64,000 nt of DNA, taken from assembly GCA_963716735.1 (NCBI GenBank), contig OY970321.1:1426001-1490000 (forward strand), given 5' to 3'. This stretch comes from VRUE01 sp963716735. GTDB lineage: Bacteria > Actinomycetota > Thermoleophilia > Solirubrobacterales > 70-9. The stretch's first letter is position 1; each line of letters opens with the position of its first letter. The notes beneath the pieces are model-generated. The model was not told where the DNA came from, searched no databases, and saw nothing but the letters and a program-made list of their open reading frames with translations. Shown here in pieces: positions 43,295-51,669 of the stretch. The position numbers and the translations under genes were made by a program.

Positions 43295-44755
43295 ATGGCG
43301 ACCAGGACCAGGGAAGCTGCCGCGGGCGCGGCTGAGAGCACGACAGACGAGAGCGCATTCCTCGGACTTCGGGAGCAGGTGCTGCTGCTGCGGGCCGGAC
43401 AGGCGAGCTCGCGAGAGCTCGTCGAAGCGGCGCTCGAGCGAGCCGAGATCACGCAGGCGAAGCTGAATGCCTTCCGGGTCATCTGCGCCGAGGAAGCGCT
43501 GGCCGCGGCCGATGAGGCGGACCGCCGTCTCGCCGCCGGCGACGGCGCATCGCTGCTGGGAGTCCCGGTCGCGATCAAGGATGACGTCGATCTGGCCGAC
43601 CACACGACTCCCTTCGGCTGCGGTGGCGGGCGGCCTGCCGTTCGCGATGCCGAGGCGGTGCGGCGCATGCGCGAGGCGGGCGCGATCGTGATCGGCAAGA
43701 CCCATGCCCCCGAGGTCGGACAGTGGCATTTCACCGAGACGCCGCTGCATGGCGCAACCCGCAACCCCTGGAACCCCGACCACACCCCGGGCGGCTCCAG
43801 CGGCGGCGCGGCGGCAGCCGTGGCGGCCGGCGTGGTCCCGGCCGCCATTGGCTCCGACGGGGCCGGCTCGATCCGCATCCCCGCCGCCTGGACCGGGCTG
43901 ATCGGCCTGAAGCCGCAGCGCGGGCGCGTTTCCACCTGGCCTGACCCCGAGTCCTTCAACGGACTCAGCTGTTACGGCCCGCTGACCCGCAACGTCGGCG
44001 ACGCAGCACTCCTGCTCGACGCCGTCCACGGCAACGTCCCCGCCGACCTGCATCGCCCGCAGCCGCCGAGCGAGCCCTTTTCCACGGCGGCGGCACGCGC
44101 GCCCGGTCGCCTGCGCGTCGCCCTTTCTTTCGCCACCCCCTTTGGCGTCCCCGGCGACGTGGACCCCGAGCACGTCGCGGCGATCGAGGTGTTTGCGGAG
44201 CGTCTGGGCGAGCTGGGCCACGAGATAGTCCGCGTCGATCCCGACTACGGAATGGTCGGGCCGGCGCTGGTCCCGCGTGGCATGGCCGGGCTCGCGGAAT
44301 GGCTCGACGCCCACGGCGAAGACCGCTCCGGGCTCGAGTCCCGCACCCGCACCCACGCCCGCTTCGGCAAGGCGCTGAGCGGCCTGCCGCTGCGCGTCTC
44401 GCGCGCCGCCGAGCCGAGCCTGCGGCGGCGCATCGGCCGCATCTTCGAGCGCTGCGACGTCGTCCTCACCCCCACGACCGCCAAACCGGCCCCCCGTATC
44501 GGCGCCCTGGAGGGTCGCGGCTACTGGGCGACCAGCACCACCGCGGGCGCAACCTGCCCGTTCGCCTTCGCCTGGAACGTCGTCGGCTGGCCTGGGATCA
44601 GCGTCCCCGCCGGGTTCACCGCCTCTGGCCTGCCGATCGGCGCCCAACTGCTCGGGCGCGAAAACGACGAGGCGACCCTGCTCTCCCTGGCCGGCTCGGT
44701 CGAGAATGCCGACGGGGGCTGGCCGACGATCGCTCAGGTCGCCCGCGCCGCGTAG
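43295..44755 (+). CDS. Amidase-signature-family amidohydrolase
   Basis: A 486-residue amidase with the Ser-cisSer-Lys triad: the lysine in VAIKDDVD, the cis-serine in GGSSGGAAAAVAAG and the nucleophile serine in DGAGSIRIPA. The family covers many amides, so the substrate is open; a GatA function is unlikely without gatB or gatC. The ATG has AAGGGGG upstream. Its last 22 bases overlap the convergent GT2 gene. Confidence 0.88.
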   Translation: MATRTREAAAGAAESTTDESAFLGLREQVLLLRAGQASSRELVEAALERAEITQAKLNAFRVICAEEALAAADEADRRLAAGDGASLLGVPVAIKDDVDLADHTTPFGCGGGRPAVRDAEAVRRMREAGAIVIGKTHAPEVGQWHFTETPLHGATRNPWNPDHTPGGSSGGAAAAVAAGVVPAAIGSDGAGSIRIPAAWTGLIGLKPQRGRVSTWPDPESFNGLSCYGPLTRNVGDAALLLDAVHGNVPADLHRPQPPSEPFSTAAARAPGRLRVALSFATPFGVPGDVDPEHVAAIEVFAERLGELGHEIVRVDPDYGMVGPALVPRGMAGLAEWLDAHGEDRSGLESRTRTHARFGKALSGLPLRVSRAAEPSLRRRIGRIFERCDVVLTPTTAKPAPRIGALEGRGYWATSTTAGATCPFAFAWNVVGWPGISVPAGFTASGLPIGAQLLGRENDEATLLSLAGSVENADGGWPTIAQVARAA

Positions 44756-45423
44756 GCGCGGGCGAAGTCAGCCAACTGGCGACCGCGGTGGGCGAAGCCG
44801 ACAAGCGAGCGGCCGGTGGCGCGATGGGAGAGATCGAGCTCGTACTCGCGCAGGCGGTAGCCGGCGCGGACGGCGTCGATCGTCATCCCCACCTCCATCC
44901 CGTAGCCGCGTGCGAAGGGAAGCACCGCGCGCAAGGCCTCGGTGCGCAGCGCCCGCTGACCGGAGATCGGCGCGTTCGTCGCGAGCCCACAACGGCGGCG
45001 GATCGTCCAGCGGGCAAATCCAAGCGCGACGCCAAAGCCGCCACCGACACGGCGGCTGAAGGCGGCGACGGCGAGATCGCACTCGCCCCGCTCGACCGCA
45101 TCGAGGAGCGGCGCCAGCTCCGCCGCGGAGGCACCGAGGTCGCCGTCGCAGAGCAGGACCAGCCCCGGCTCGGGGCTCGCGCTCAGGACCGCCTCGGCGG
45201 CAGCACCGACGTTTGCGCCCTTGCCGTGGGGCCGCCCGCGGCTGACCACCTGGGCGCCGGCGGTCATCGCCACCTCCGCCGTACCGTCGGTGGAGGCGTC
45301 GTCGGCGACCCACAGAGCCGCCCCTGGCAGCGCCCCGCGCAAGGCCGCCAGCGTCTCTCCGATCCGATCGGCCTCGTTGCGCGCGGCGACGATGACGGCG
45401 ATTGCCGGCTCAGGGTCGGACAC
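44734..45423 (-). CDS. Family 2 glycosyltransferase
   Basis: A 229-residue GT-A glycosyltransferase with IAVIVAARNEADRI at the start, VADDASTDGT (nucleotide-binding aspartate) and LLCDGDLGAS (a D-x-D metal motif). The end lacks membrane helices, so it is soluble or peripheral. In style it is like polyprenyl-phosphate sugar transferases or glucosyl-3-phosphoglycerate synthases; the sugar is unknown. GTG start; the gene is divergent from the biotinyl carrier with only 20 bases between the start codons. Confidence 0.85.
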   Translation of the reverse strand: MSDPEPAIAVIVAARNEADRIGETLAALRGALPGAALWVADDASTDGTAEVAMTAGAQVVSRGRPHGKGANVGAAAEAVLSASPEPGLVLLCDGDLGASAAELAPLLDAVERGECDLAVAAFSRRVGGGFGVALGFARWTIRRRCGLATNAPISGQRALRTEALRAVLPFARGYGMEVGMTIDAVRAGYRLREYELDLSHRATGRSLVGFAHRGRQLADFARAYAARAT

Positions 45424-45428
45424 GACGG

Positions 45429-45435
45429 ATATTGT
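45429..45435. promoter_or_regulatory. Overlapping divergent -10 boxes in a 20-bp gap
   Basis: TATTGT (45430-45435, plus strand) ends eight bases before ATG 45444, and CAATAT (45434-45429, minus strand) ends five bases before GTG 45423. The two -10 boxes are almost the same base pairs, so the two genes cannot be transcribed from this place at the same instant. Confidence 0.5.
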
Positions 45436-45443
45436 CCCCGCCC

Positions 45444-45656
45444 ATGGCGGACATCGAGGCGCACATAACCGGCAACGTGTGGAAAGTCGAGGTCGCGGTA
45501 GGCGACGAGGTCTCAGACGGCGACACGGTTGTCATCCTGGAGTCGATGAAGATGGAGATCCCGGTCGAGGCCGAGGACGACGGCACCGTGAAGGAGATCC
45601 GCTGCGAGGAGGGCCAGTCGGTCAGCGAAGGCGACGTCCTCGTCGTGCTGGAGTGA
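45444..45656 (+). CDS. Biotinyl/lipoyl-attachment carrier protein (standalone BCCP-like)
   Basis: A 70-residue biotinyl domain: GNVWKVEVAVGDEVSDGDTV, then the modified lysine in ESMKMEIPV, the canonical MKM biotinylation site. It is a free carrier subunit, as found with actinobacterial acyl-CoA carboxylases or pyruvate/oxaloacetate enzymes. The carboxyltransferase at 25152 is a possible partner, but no biotin carboxylase is in the window. The next gene starts within its stop (GTGA). Confidence 0.9.
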   Translation: MADIEAHITGNVWKVEVAVGDEVSDGDTVVILESMKMEIPVEAEDDGTVKEIRCEEGQSVSEGDVLVVLE

Positions 45657-46459
45657 ACGAGCGGCTCGCCGGCGGCAAGCTGCTCCTCGACTCTCCGGCC
45701 GAGGCGGTCACCCGTATCACCATCGCCAACCGCGAGCGCCGCAACGCGCTCGACCACGAGATCCTCGACACGCTGGCCGAGACGCTGCCCCAGCTCGACC
45801 ACGGGATCGAGACCCGCTGCGTGCTGATCACTGGCGCCCCGCCCGCTTTCTCCGCCGGCTACGACCTCACAGCGATCCCGGGCGCGACCTTCGAACGCGA
45901 CGCCGAGGCCCTGGTCGCCCATCCCTTCCACGACGCGATGGAGGCGCTTGCCGCTCACCCCTGGCCAACCGTCGCGGCGATCAACGGCCACTGCCTCGGC
46001 GGCGGACTTGAGCTGGCGATGACCTGCGACCTGCGCATCTGCGCGGCGGGCGCGAAGCTGGGCATGCCGCCGGCCAAGCTCGGCCTCGTCTACAGCCACA
46101 CCGGACTGCGCAAGTTCCTGGACACCCTCGGCCTGGCGCGAACCAAGGAGCTGTTCCTGACCGGGCGTAACTTCAGCGCGGAGCGCGCCGAGCAGATCGG
46201 GCTCGTCCACGAGGTGATCGAGGACGCTGCCTTCGAGGCCGCGGCGGTGGAGCTGGCCGCCGGGATCGCCGCTAACGCGCCGCTCTCGATGCGGGGCAAC
46301 AAGCGGGCGATCGAAGTGCTCAACTCGAACCCGGTCCTCAGCGAACAACAGGAGGCGGGGCTGATCGCGCTGCGCGAATCGTGCTTCTCCTCCGAGGACC
46401 TGCGCGAGGGTGTCGAAGCCTTCGCCGAGAAGCGCAAACCCAGGTGGAAGGGAAAGTGA
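45653..46459 (+). CDS. Enoyl-CoA hydratase/isomerase
   Basis: A 268-residue crotonase-family protein with FSAGYDLTAI and NGHCLGGGLELAMTCDLRI forming the CoA-binding oxyanion hole. The catalytic glutamates of the classical hydratase are not obvious (AKLGMPPAKLGLVYSH), so isomerase or another reaction is possible. Its GTG overlaps the stop of the biotinyl carrier and its own stop overlaps the glycosylase start. Confidence 0.86.
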   Translation: MNERLAGGKLLLDSPAEAVTRITIANRERRNALDHEILDTLAETLPQLDHGIETRCVLITGAPPAFSAGYDLTAIPGATFERDAEALVAHPFHDAMEALAAHPWPTVAAINGHCLGGGLELAMTCDLRICAAGAKLGMPPAKLGLVYSHTGLRKFLDTLGLARTKELFLTGRNFSAERAEQIGLVHEVIEDAAFEAAAVELAAGIAANAPLSMRGNKRAIEVLNSNPVLSEQQEAGLIALRESCFSSEDLREGVEAFAEKRKPRWKGK

Positions 46460-47100
46460 GCGCCAAGGGGGCCAAAGCCCGTGCTGCGCTCGCCGCCGCC
46501 GACCCGGCGATGGCGGCGCTGATCGAGCGGGTCGGCGAGATCGACCTGAAGACGCGCCTGCGGCGACGCAGCGAGCAGCGGCCGCCCGACGCTTACGGAG
46601 CGCTGCTGCGAGCGATCGTCGGACAGCAGCTCTCGACCAAAGCGGCACGGACGATCTACCTACGGGTCTGCGACCTTTTCGACGGCACGACCCCCTCACC
46701 GGAGCGGCTGCTGGAAGCGAGCGAGAAAGACCTGCGGGCCTGCGGCCTCTCAGGCCGCAAGGTCGAGTACGTCCGGGACCTCGCCGCCCACGTGCTGAGC
46801 GGCGAGCTCGAGCTGGACCGGCTCGACGAGCTCTCCGACGAGGAAGCGATCGCGGAGCTCGTCGCGGTGCGCGGCCTCGGCCAGTGGACGGCCGAGATGT
46901 TCCTGCTCTTCCACCTGGAGCGGCCCGACGTCCTCTCGGGCGGCGACCTGGGCATCCGCAAGGCGGTGCAGATCGAGTACGGGCTGGAGGAGGTGCCGGC
47001 ACCACAGCGGGTGCTGGAGATCGGCGAGCCCTGGCGACCCCACCGCAGCCTCGCCTCTCTGTACCTGTGGGAGTCGCTCGCAAGCGTTCCTGCCGAGTAA
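46456..47100 (+). CDS. DNA-3-methyladenine glycosylase (AlkA-type HhH-GPD)
   Basis: A 214-residue DNA glycosylase of the helix-hairpin-helix superfamily. The HhH-GPD motif is VRGLGQWTAEMFLLFHLERPD with the catalytic aspartate in GGDLGIRKAV. It lacks the four-cysteine iron-sulfur cluster of endonuclease III, so removal of alkylated bases is the likely role. The N-terminal RAIVGQQLSTKAA matches AlkA-type proteins. GTG overlaps the preceding stop (GTGA). Confidence 0.88.
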   Translation: MSAKGAKARAALAAADPAMAALIERVGEIDLKTRLRRRSEQRPPDAYGALLRAIVGQQLSTKAARTIYLRVCDLFDGTTPSPERLLEASEKDLRACGLSGRKVEYVRDLAAHVLSGELELDRLDELSDEEAIAELVAVRGLGQWTAEMFLLFHLERPDVLSGGDLGIRKAVQIEYGLEEVPAPQRVLEIGEPWRPHRSLASLYLWESLASVPAE

Positions 47101-47132
47101 GGCAACCAGGCCGAGTGGTCGAAAAGAGGAGC

Positions 47133-48626
47133 ATGCGGCTTCGCTTCTGGCTTGGATACGCAGTGGTGATCGCGATCGCGATCGGCTCGGTCGCGATCGC
47201 GCTGCTGGTGCACGACCGCGAATCGGACAACTTCGAGCAGATCCAGCGCAGCGAGGCCGCGCGCTCGGCGCGCCAGGCGGAAGCGGTGGCCGCGCTCTCG
47301 GTCGGTCAGCTCGCCAGCGCCGCGGCCTTCTACCAGGCAGAGGGAACGCTCAGCCGCCACGAGTTCGACGTCATGGCCGACTCGCTGCTGGACACCGGCG
47401 CCCTCGCCGCGACCGCCTTCGTCCAGTCGGTCCCCCGCTCCGCCCGCGGCCGCTTCGAACGCAACCACGGCTACCCGATCGTCGAACGAACCTCCCTGGG
47501 CGACTTTCGCCGAGCCGGCGACCGGCCCTCCTACTTCCCGCTGGTCTACGCGGCGACCAAATCCCCCCTCGGCGTCCAGACCCCCTATGGCTTCGATCTC
47601 GGCTCGGACCCGACGCGGGTCGACCATCTGCTCCGCGGCCGCGACACCGGCCGCTCGGCCGCCACCCAGGTGATCCGGCTGCCGCTGGGCGGAACCGGGA
47701 TCAACGTCTTCCGGCCGATCTATCGCGACGGCGCGCCGACCGCGACCAGAGCCCAGCGACGAGCTGCTCTGGTCGGCTTCGCCACCGGCTCCTTCCACGT
47801 CACGGACCTCTCGGCGGCGGTGACGAACACGCTCCCGGACGCCGTCAAGGCACAGCTCGTCGAGGGCGGCAGGACCGTGATAGGCCCCGCCCTCTCCCGG
47901 GACGAAGGCGCCTCGGCCCCGATCCGGGTTGCGGACCGCACCTGGCTGCTGGTCATTCGCGATCCCGACAGACCGGGGGTCGGCCTGCCGATCCTGATCG
48001 CGGTCGTCGGCATCGCGTTGGCGACGCTGCTCGCGGCCCTGGTCTTGGTTTGGAGCCGCAACGAACGGATGCAGGACCTCAAGCAGCAGGCTAGCCACGA
48101 CCCGTTGACCGGGCTGAAGAACCGGCGGCGCTTCGGCGAGGATCTGCGGACCGAGCTCGCCCGTAGCCGTCGCGAGCGGACGGTCGGGGCGGTACTGATG
48201 CTCGACCTCGACAACTTCAAGCAGGTCAATGACACCCTCGGCCATCCGGTGGGCGACCGTGTGATCGCCGACATCGCCGGTGTCCTGAGCGAGCGGATGC
48301 GAGCCACCGACGTCGTCGCGCGGCTGGGGGGCGACGAGTTCGCGATCGTCCTCCCCCGTTGCGAACTCGACGAGGCCGAAGAGGTCGCCGAGGCAATCGC
48401 GTCCTCGATCCGCCTCCACACCCTGCCGGGAGAGGCGGCGCCGCCGATCACCGCCAGCATCGGGGTCGCGACGTTCGGGCCCGCGTCAGAGGGCTACGAC
48501 GCGGTGCTCTCCGCCGCTGACGGCGCGATGTACGAAGCGAAGCGGGGCGGGCGCGACTCGATCAGGGTCGCGGGCCAGGTCGGGCCGGCGAGCGCGACCC
48601 CGGTCGAGGGCCGCGGCGCCTCCTGA
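47133..48626 (+). CDS. Membrane CHASE-GGDEF diguanylate cyclase
   Basis: A 497-residue protein. One N-terminal membrane helix is followed by an extracytoplasmic CHASE-type domain (about residues 40-260, with FYQAEGTLSRHEFDVM and the ARDTGR-like RGRDTGRSAATQ), a second helix near 300, and a GGDEF domain with intact RLGGDEFAIV near residue 400. An RATD sequence sits five residues before GGDEF, the inhibitory site where c-di-GMP binds, so the enzyme should be product-inhibited. It likely makes c-di-GMP in response to an external ligand. GTG 47115 is an alternative start; AGGAG is only one base before ATG 47133. Confidence 0.87.
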   Translation: MRLRFWLGYAVVIAIAIGSVAIALLVHDRESDNFEQIQRSEAARSARQAEAVAALSVGQLASAAAFYQAEGTLSRHEFDVMADSLLDTGALAATAFVQSVPRSARGRFERNHGYPIVERTSLGDFRRAGDRPSYFPLVYAATKSPLGVQTPYGFDLGSDPTRVDHLLRGRDTGRSAATQVIRLPLGGTGINVFRPIYRDGAPTATRAQRRAALVGFATGSFHVTDLSAAVTNTLPDAVKAQLVEGGRTVIGPALSRDEGASAPIRVADRTWLLVIRDPDRPGVGLPILIAVVGIALATLLAALVLVWSRNERMQDLKQQASHDPLTGLKNRRRFGEDLRTELARSRRERTVGAVLMLDLDNFKQVNDTLGHPVGDRVIADIAGVLSERMRATDVVARLGGDEFAIVLPRCELDEAEEVAEAIASSIRLHTLPGEAAPPITASIGVATFGPASEGYDAVLSAADGAMYEAKRGGRDSIRVAGQVGPASATPVEGRGAS

Positions 48627-48674
48627 CCCACGCGGGGGGCGAACGTCCGGGGCGATTCCTAGCCTTGCGCCAGA

Positions 48675-49808
48675 ATGCCCTCCCTGATCTCCTTCGAGGA
48701 AGCGTTGGCACTGGGCGAGTCGAGCTCCCACGAGGAGATCGGCGCGCTCGTAGAGCGCGCTTGGGCGGTGCGCAAGGAAAACTTCGGCGACTCGACCGAC
48801 ATGTGCTCGCTGGTCAACGCGAAGTCGGGCGGCTGCGCCGAGGACTGCGGCTTCTGCGCCCAGTCCCGCTACGCCGAGGCCGATACGCCGATGCACGCGA
48901 TGATGGAGCCCGAGCAGATCCTCGAGCACGCGCGGGCGGCCGAGGCGGCCGGCGCCCACCGCTTCTGCATGGTCACCCAGGGCCAGGGGCTCTCGAAGAA
49001 AGACTTCAAGAAAATCGTCGAGGGGGCCAAGCTCGTCGCCGAGCACACCAATCTGAAGCGCTGCGCCTCGATCGGTCACATGTCGGGCGATCGGGCCAAA
49101 CAGCTGCGCGAAGCGGGGATCCAGCGCGTCCACCACAACGTCGAGTCCTCACGCTCCTACTACCCGGAGGTGTCCAGCACGGTCCGCTACGAGGGCCGGC
49201 TGCGGACGATCGATGCGGTCAAGGAGGCCGGACTGGAGACCTGCGTCGGCGGAATCCTCAACCTCGGCGAGTCGCCGCGGCAACGGGTCGAGATGGCCTT
49301 CGAGCTCTCCGAGCTGGAGCCGGACTCGGTGCCGATCAACCTGCTCAACCCGCGCGACGGGACCAAGTTCGGCGACCGTCCGCTGATGGATCCATGGGAC
49401 GTGATCAAGTGGGTGGCGATCTTCCGTCTGATCATCCCGGGTGCGCTCTTTCGCCTCTGCGGCGGACGGGTCGAGAACCTCGGTGAGCTGCAGCCGCTGG
49501 CGGTCAAGGCGGGCCTCAACGGAGTGATGATGGGCAACTTCCTCACCACCCTGGGCGCCGAGCCGGAGGACGACCGGGCGATGTTCGAGGAGCTGGGACT
49601 GAACGTCGCCCGCCAGCCCGACAACGGTGCCAACCCGCGTCCCGACAACCGTGCCGGCTGGCTCGAGGGCGAGACGCCCGAGACTCCGATCGACGAGCTG
49701 ATCGACAGCCAGGACGAAGCCAACTTCTGGGACCCCTCGACCCAGCTGCGGGTGATCAAGAAGACGAAGAAGCCGCCGCCGTATCCGGCAAGCTCGACCG
49801 CGGCATGA
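48675..49808 (+). CDS. bioB: Biotin synthase BioB
   Basis: A 377-residue radical-SAM enzyme that inserts sulfur into dethiobiotin. The cluster motif is CAEDCGFCAQS (C-x3-C-x2-C), followed by the conserved ARAAEAAGAHRFCMV, the YxTxxP-equivalent region HHNVESSRSYYPEV and GGILNLGES. First gene of bioBFD; bioF begins within its stop codon (ATGA). The TAGCCT box nine bases before the ATG may be its promoter. Confidence 0.95.
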   Translation: MPSLISFEEALALGESSSHEEIGALVERAWAVRKENFGDSTDMCSLVNAKSGGCAEDCGFCAQSRYAEADTPMHAMMEPEQILEHARAAEAAGAHRFCMVTQGQGLSKKDFKKIVEGAKLVAEHTNLKRCASIGHMSGDRAKQLREAGIQRVHHNVESSRSYYPEVSSTVRYEGRLRTIDAVKEAGLETCVGGILNLGESPRQRVEMAFELSELEPDSVPINLLNPRDGTKFGDRPLMDPWDVIKWVAIFRLIIPGALFRLCGGRVENLGELQPLAVKAGLNGVMMGNFLTTLGAEPEDDRAMFEELGLNVARQPDNGANPRPDNRAGWLEGETPETPIDELIDSQDEANFWDPSTQLRVIKKTKKPPPYPASSTAA

Positions 49809-50986
49809 GCGACGTCGCAGAGCGGCTCGAGGAGCTTCGCGCGAGCGGGCTCCACCGCCGGCTGCGCCTGATCGAAGGCGCGCAGGGACCGCGGGTCCAG
49901 CTCGACGGGAGGTCGGTGCTGCTGCTCTGCTCGAACAACTACCTCGGCCTGGCCGACCACCCGAGAGTGCGCGAGGCCGCCGCCGAGGCGGCGCTCGGCT
50001 GGGGCGCCGGCGCCGGCGCCTCGCGGCTGATCTCGGGCAACATGGCGCCGCACCAAGCGCTCGAGGAACGGCTTGCCGCCTTCAAGGGCTATGAGTCGGC
50101 GCTGCTGTTCGGCTCCGGCTACCTGGCGAACCTCGGCGCAATCTCGGCATTGGCCGCTCGCAACGGGGTCGTCTTCTCCGACGAGCTGAACCACGCCAGC
50201 ATCGTCGACGGCTGCCGCTTGGCCCACGCCGAGACCTTCGTCTACCGCCATGGCGACGTCGAGCACCTCGCCTGGGGGCTGGCCGAGGCGGGAGAGCGCG
50301 CCTCGCTGATCGTCACCGACGGCGTCTTCTCGATGGACGGCGACGTCGCTCCGCTCGAGGATCTGGCCCGGCTCGCCCGCTCCCACGATTGCCGCCTGAT
50401 GGTCGACGAGGCACACGCGACCGGTGCCATGGGCCCCGGTGGGCGCGGCTCGGTAGCCGCCGCGGGGCTGAGCGAAGAGGTTGACCTGGTGGTGGGAACG
50501 CTGGGCAAGGCGCTCGGCTCATACGGCGCCTACGTCTGCGCCGGCAGCGAGCTGAGCGAGTACCTGCTCAACACAGCGCGCTCGTTCATCTTTTCCACGG
50601 CGCTGCCACCGCCGGTGCTGGCGGCGGCGCTGGCGGCGCTGGAGCTGCTCGAAACCGAGCCGCAACGAGTGCGACAGCTGAGCGTCAATGCAGCGGCGCT
50701 GCGCGAAGGGCTGGTCGCCGAGGGCCTGGCGGCGGGCGGCGGGCAGAGCCAGATCGTGCCGCTCGAAGTCGGTGGCGCGGAGCAGACGATGGAACTGTGC
50801 GAGCGGCTGCTGGAGCGCGGCGTCTTCGCCCAGGGGATCCGCCCCCCCACCGTGCCGCCGGGTTCGTCGCGCCTGCGATTCAGCGTGATGGCCACCCACG
50901 AGGAGAGGGACCTGCGCGAGGCGGCGAGGCTGACCGGCGAGGCGGCGCGCGAGCTGGGTCTCGTGGAGATACCAATCGCCGCATGA
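49805..50986 (+). CDS. bioF: 8-amino-7-oxononanoate synthase BioF
   Basis: A 393-residue PLP enzyme that condenses pimeloyl-CoA or -ACP with alanine. The NNYLGLADHP region, SDELNHASIVDGCR and VDEAHATGAMG are typical of the alpha-oxoamine synthases, and the PLP lysine is in GTLGKALGSYGA. Overlaps bioB and bioD by four bases each, which makes this a strict operon. Confidence 0.92.
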   Translation: MSDVAERLEELRASGLHRRLRLIEGAQGPRVQLDGRSVLLLCSNNYLGLADHPRVREAAAEAALGWGAGAGASRLISGNMAPHQALEERLAAFKGYESALLFGSGYLANLGAISALAARNGVVFSDELNHASIVDGCRLAHAETFVYRHGDVEHLAWGLAEAGERASLIVTDGVFSMDGDVAPLEDLARLARSHDCRLMVDEAHATGAMGPGGRGSVAAAGLSEEVDLVVGTLGKALGSYGAYVCAGSELSEYLLNTARSFIFSTALPPPVLAAALAALELLETEPQRVRQLSVNAAALREGLVAEGLAAGGGQSQIVPLEVGGAEQTMELCERLLERGVFAQGIRPPTVPPGSSRLRFSVMATHEERDLREAARLTGEAARELGLVEIPIAA

Positions 50987-51669
50987 GCATCGACGGGGTC
51001 TTCGTCACCGGGACGGGGACCGAGGTGGGCAAGACGGTCGTAGCCGCGGCCATTGCCCGTACGCTCATCGACGAAGGCAAGCGCGTGGCCGTCTTCAAGC
51101 CGGCCGTCACGGGCCTCGAGGACGAGGGCGAGCCCGACCCGGCGCTGCTGCGCCGCGCCGCCGAGTCGGAGCAGAGTGACGACGAGATCGCGCCTTACCG
51201 CTATGGGCCGCCGATGTCGCCGCACCTGGCGGCCGAGCTGGCCGGTGAGGAGATCGAGCCGGCGCAACTGCTCAGCGCGGCGCGCGGCGCGGCGGCCAGC
51301 GCCGACGCGCTCGTCTGTGAGGGGGTCGGCGGGTTGCTGGTGCCGCTCGCGGCGGATTACCTCGTCCGCGACTTCGCCGTGGATCTCGGCCTTCCCGTTG
51401 TCATCGCCGCCTCGCCCGCCCTCGGCACGATCAACCACACCCTGCTGACGATCGAAGCAGCACGATCCGCGGGCCTCAATGTGGCAATGGTGGTCCTCAC
51501 GCCCTGGCCGGACAATCCAAGTCCGGTCGAGGAGTCGAATCGGAGGACGATCGCCGCGCTGGGCCAAGTCGAGGTCGAGACTCTACCGCGCCTCGACCTC
51601 AGCTCACCTAGCTCCTGGCCCCCGCTAGTTCCGCCTCTTGGGCGGCCAGCTCAGAACCACCCGGGTTGA
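50983..51669 (+). CDS. bioD: Dethiobiotin synthetase BioD
   Basis: A 228-residue P-loop enzyme that closes the ureido ring of dethiobiotin. The P-loop is VTGTGTEVGKTVV (residues 8-20), followed by KPAVTGLED and CEGVGGLLVPL, all typical of BioD. The last 62 bases overlap the 3' end of the convergent MFS gene; the protein may be a few residues longer than usual because of that. Confidence 0.92.
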   Translation: MSIDGVFVTGTGTEVGKTVVAAAIARTLIDEGKRVAVFKPAVTGLEDEGEPDPALLRRAAESEQSDDEIAPYRYGPPMSPHLAAELAGEEIEPAQLLSAARGAAASADALVCEGVGGLLVPLAADYLVRDFAVDLGLPVVIAASPALGTINHTLLTIEAARSAGLNVAMVVLTPWPDNPSPVEESNRRTIAALGQVEVETLPRLDLSSPSSWPPLVPPLGRPAQNHPG

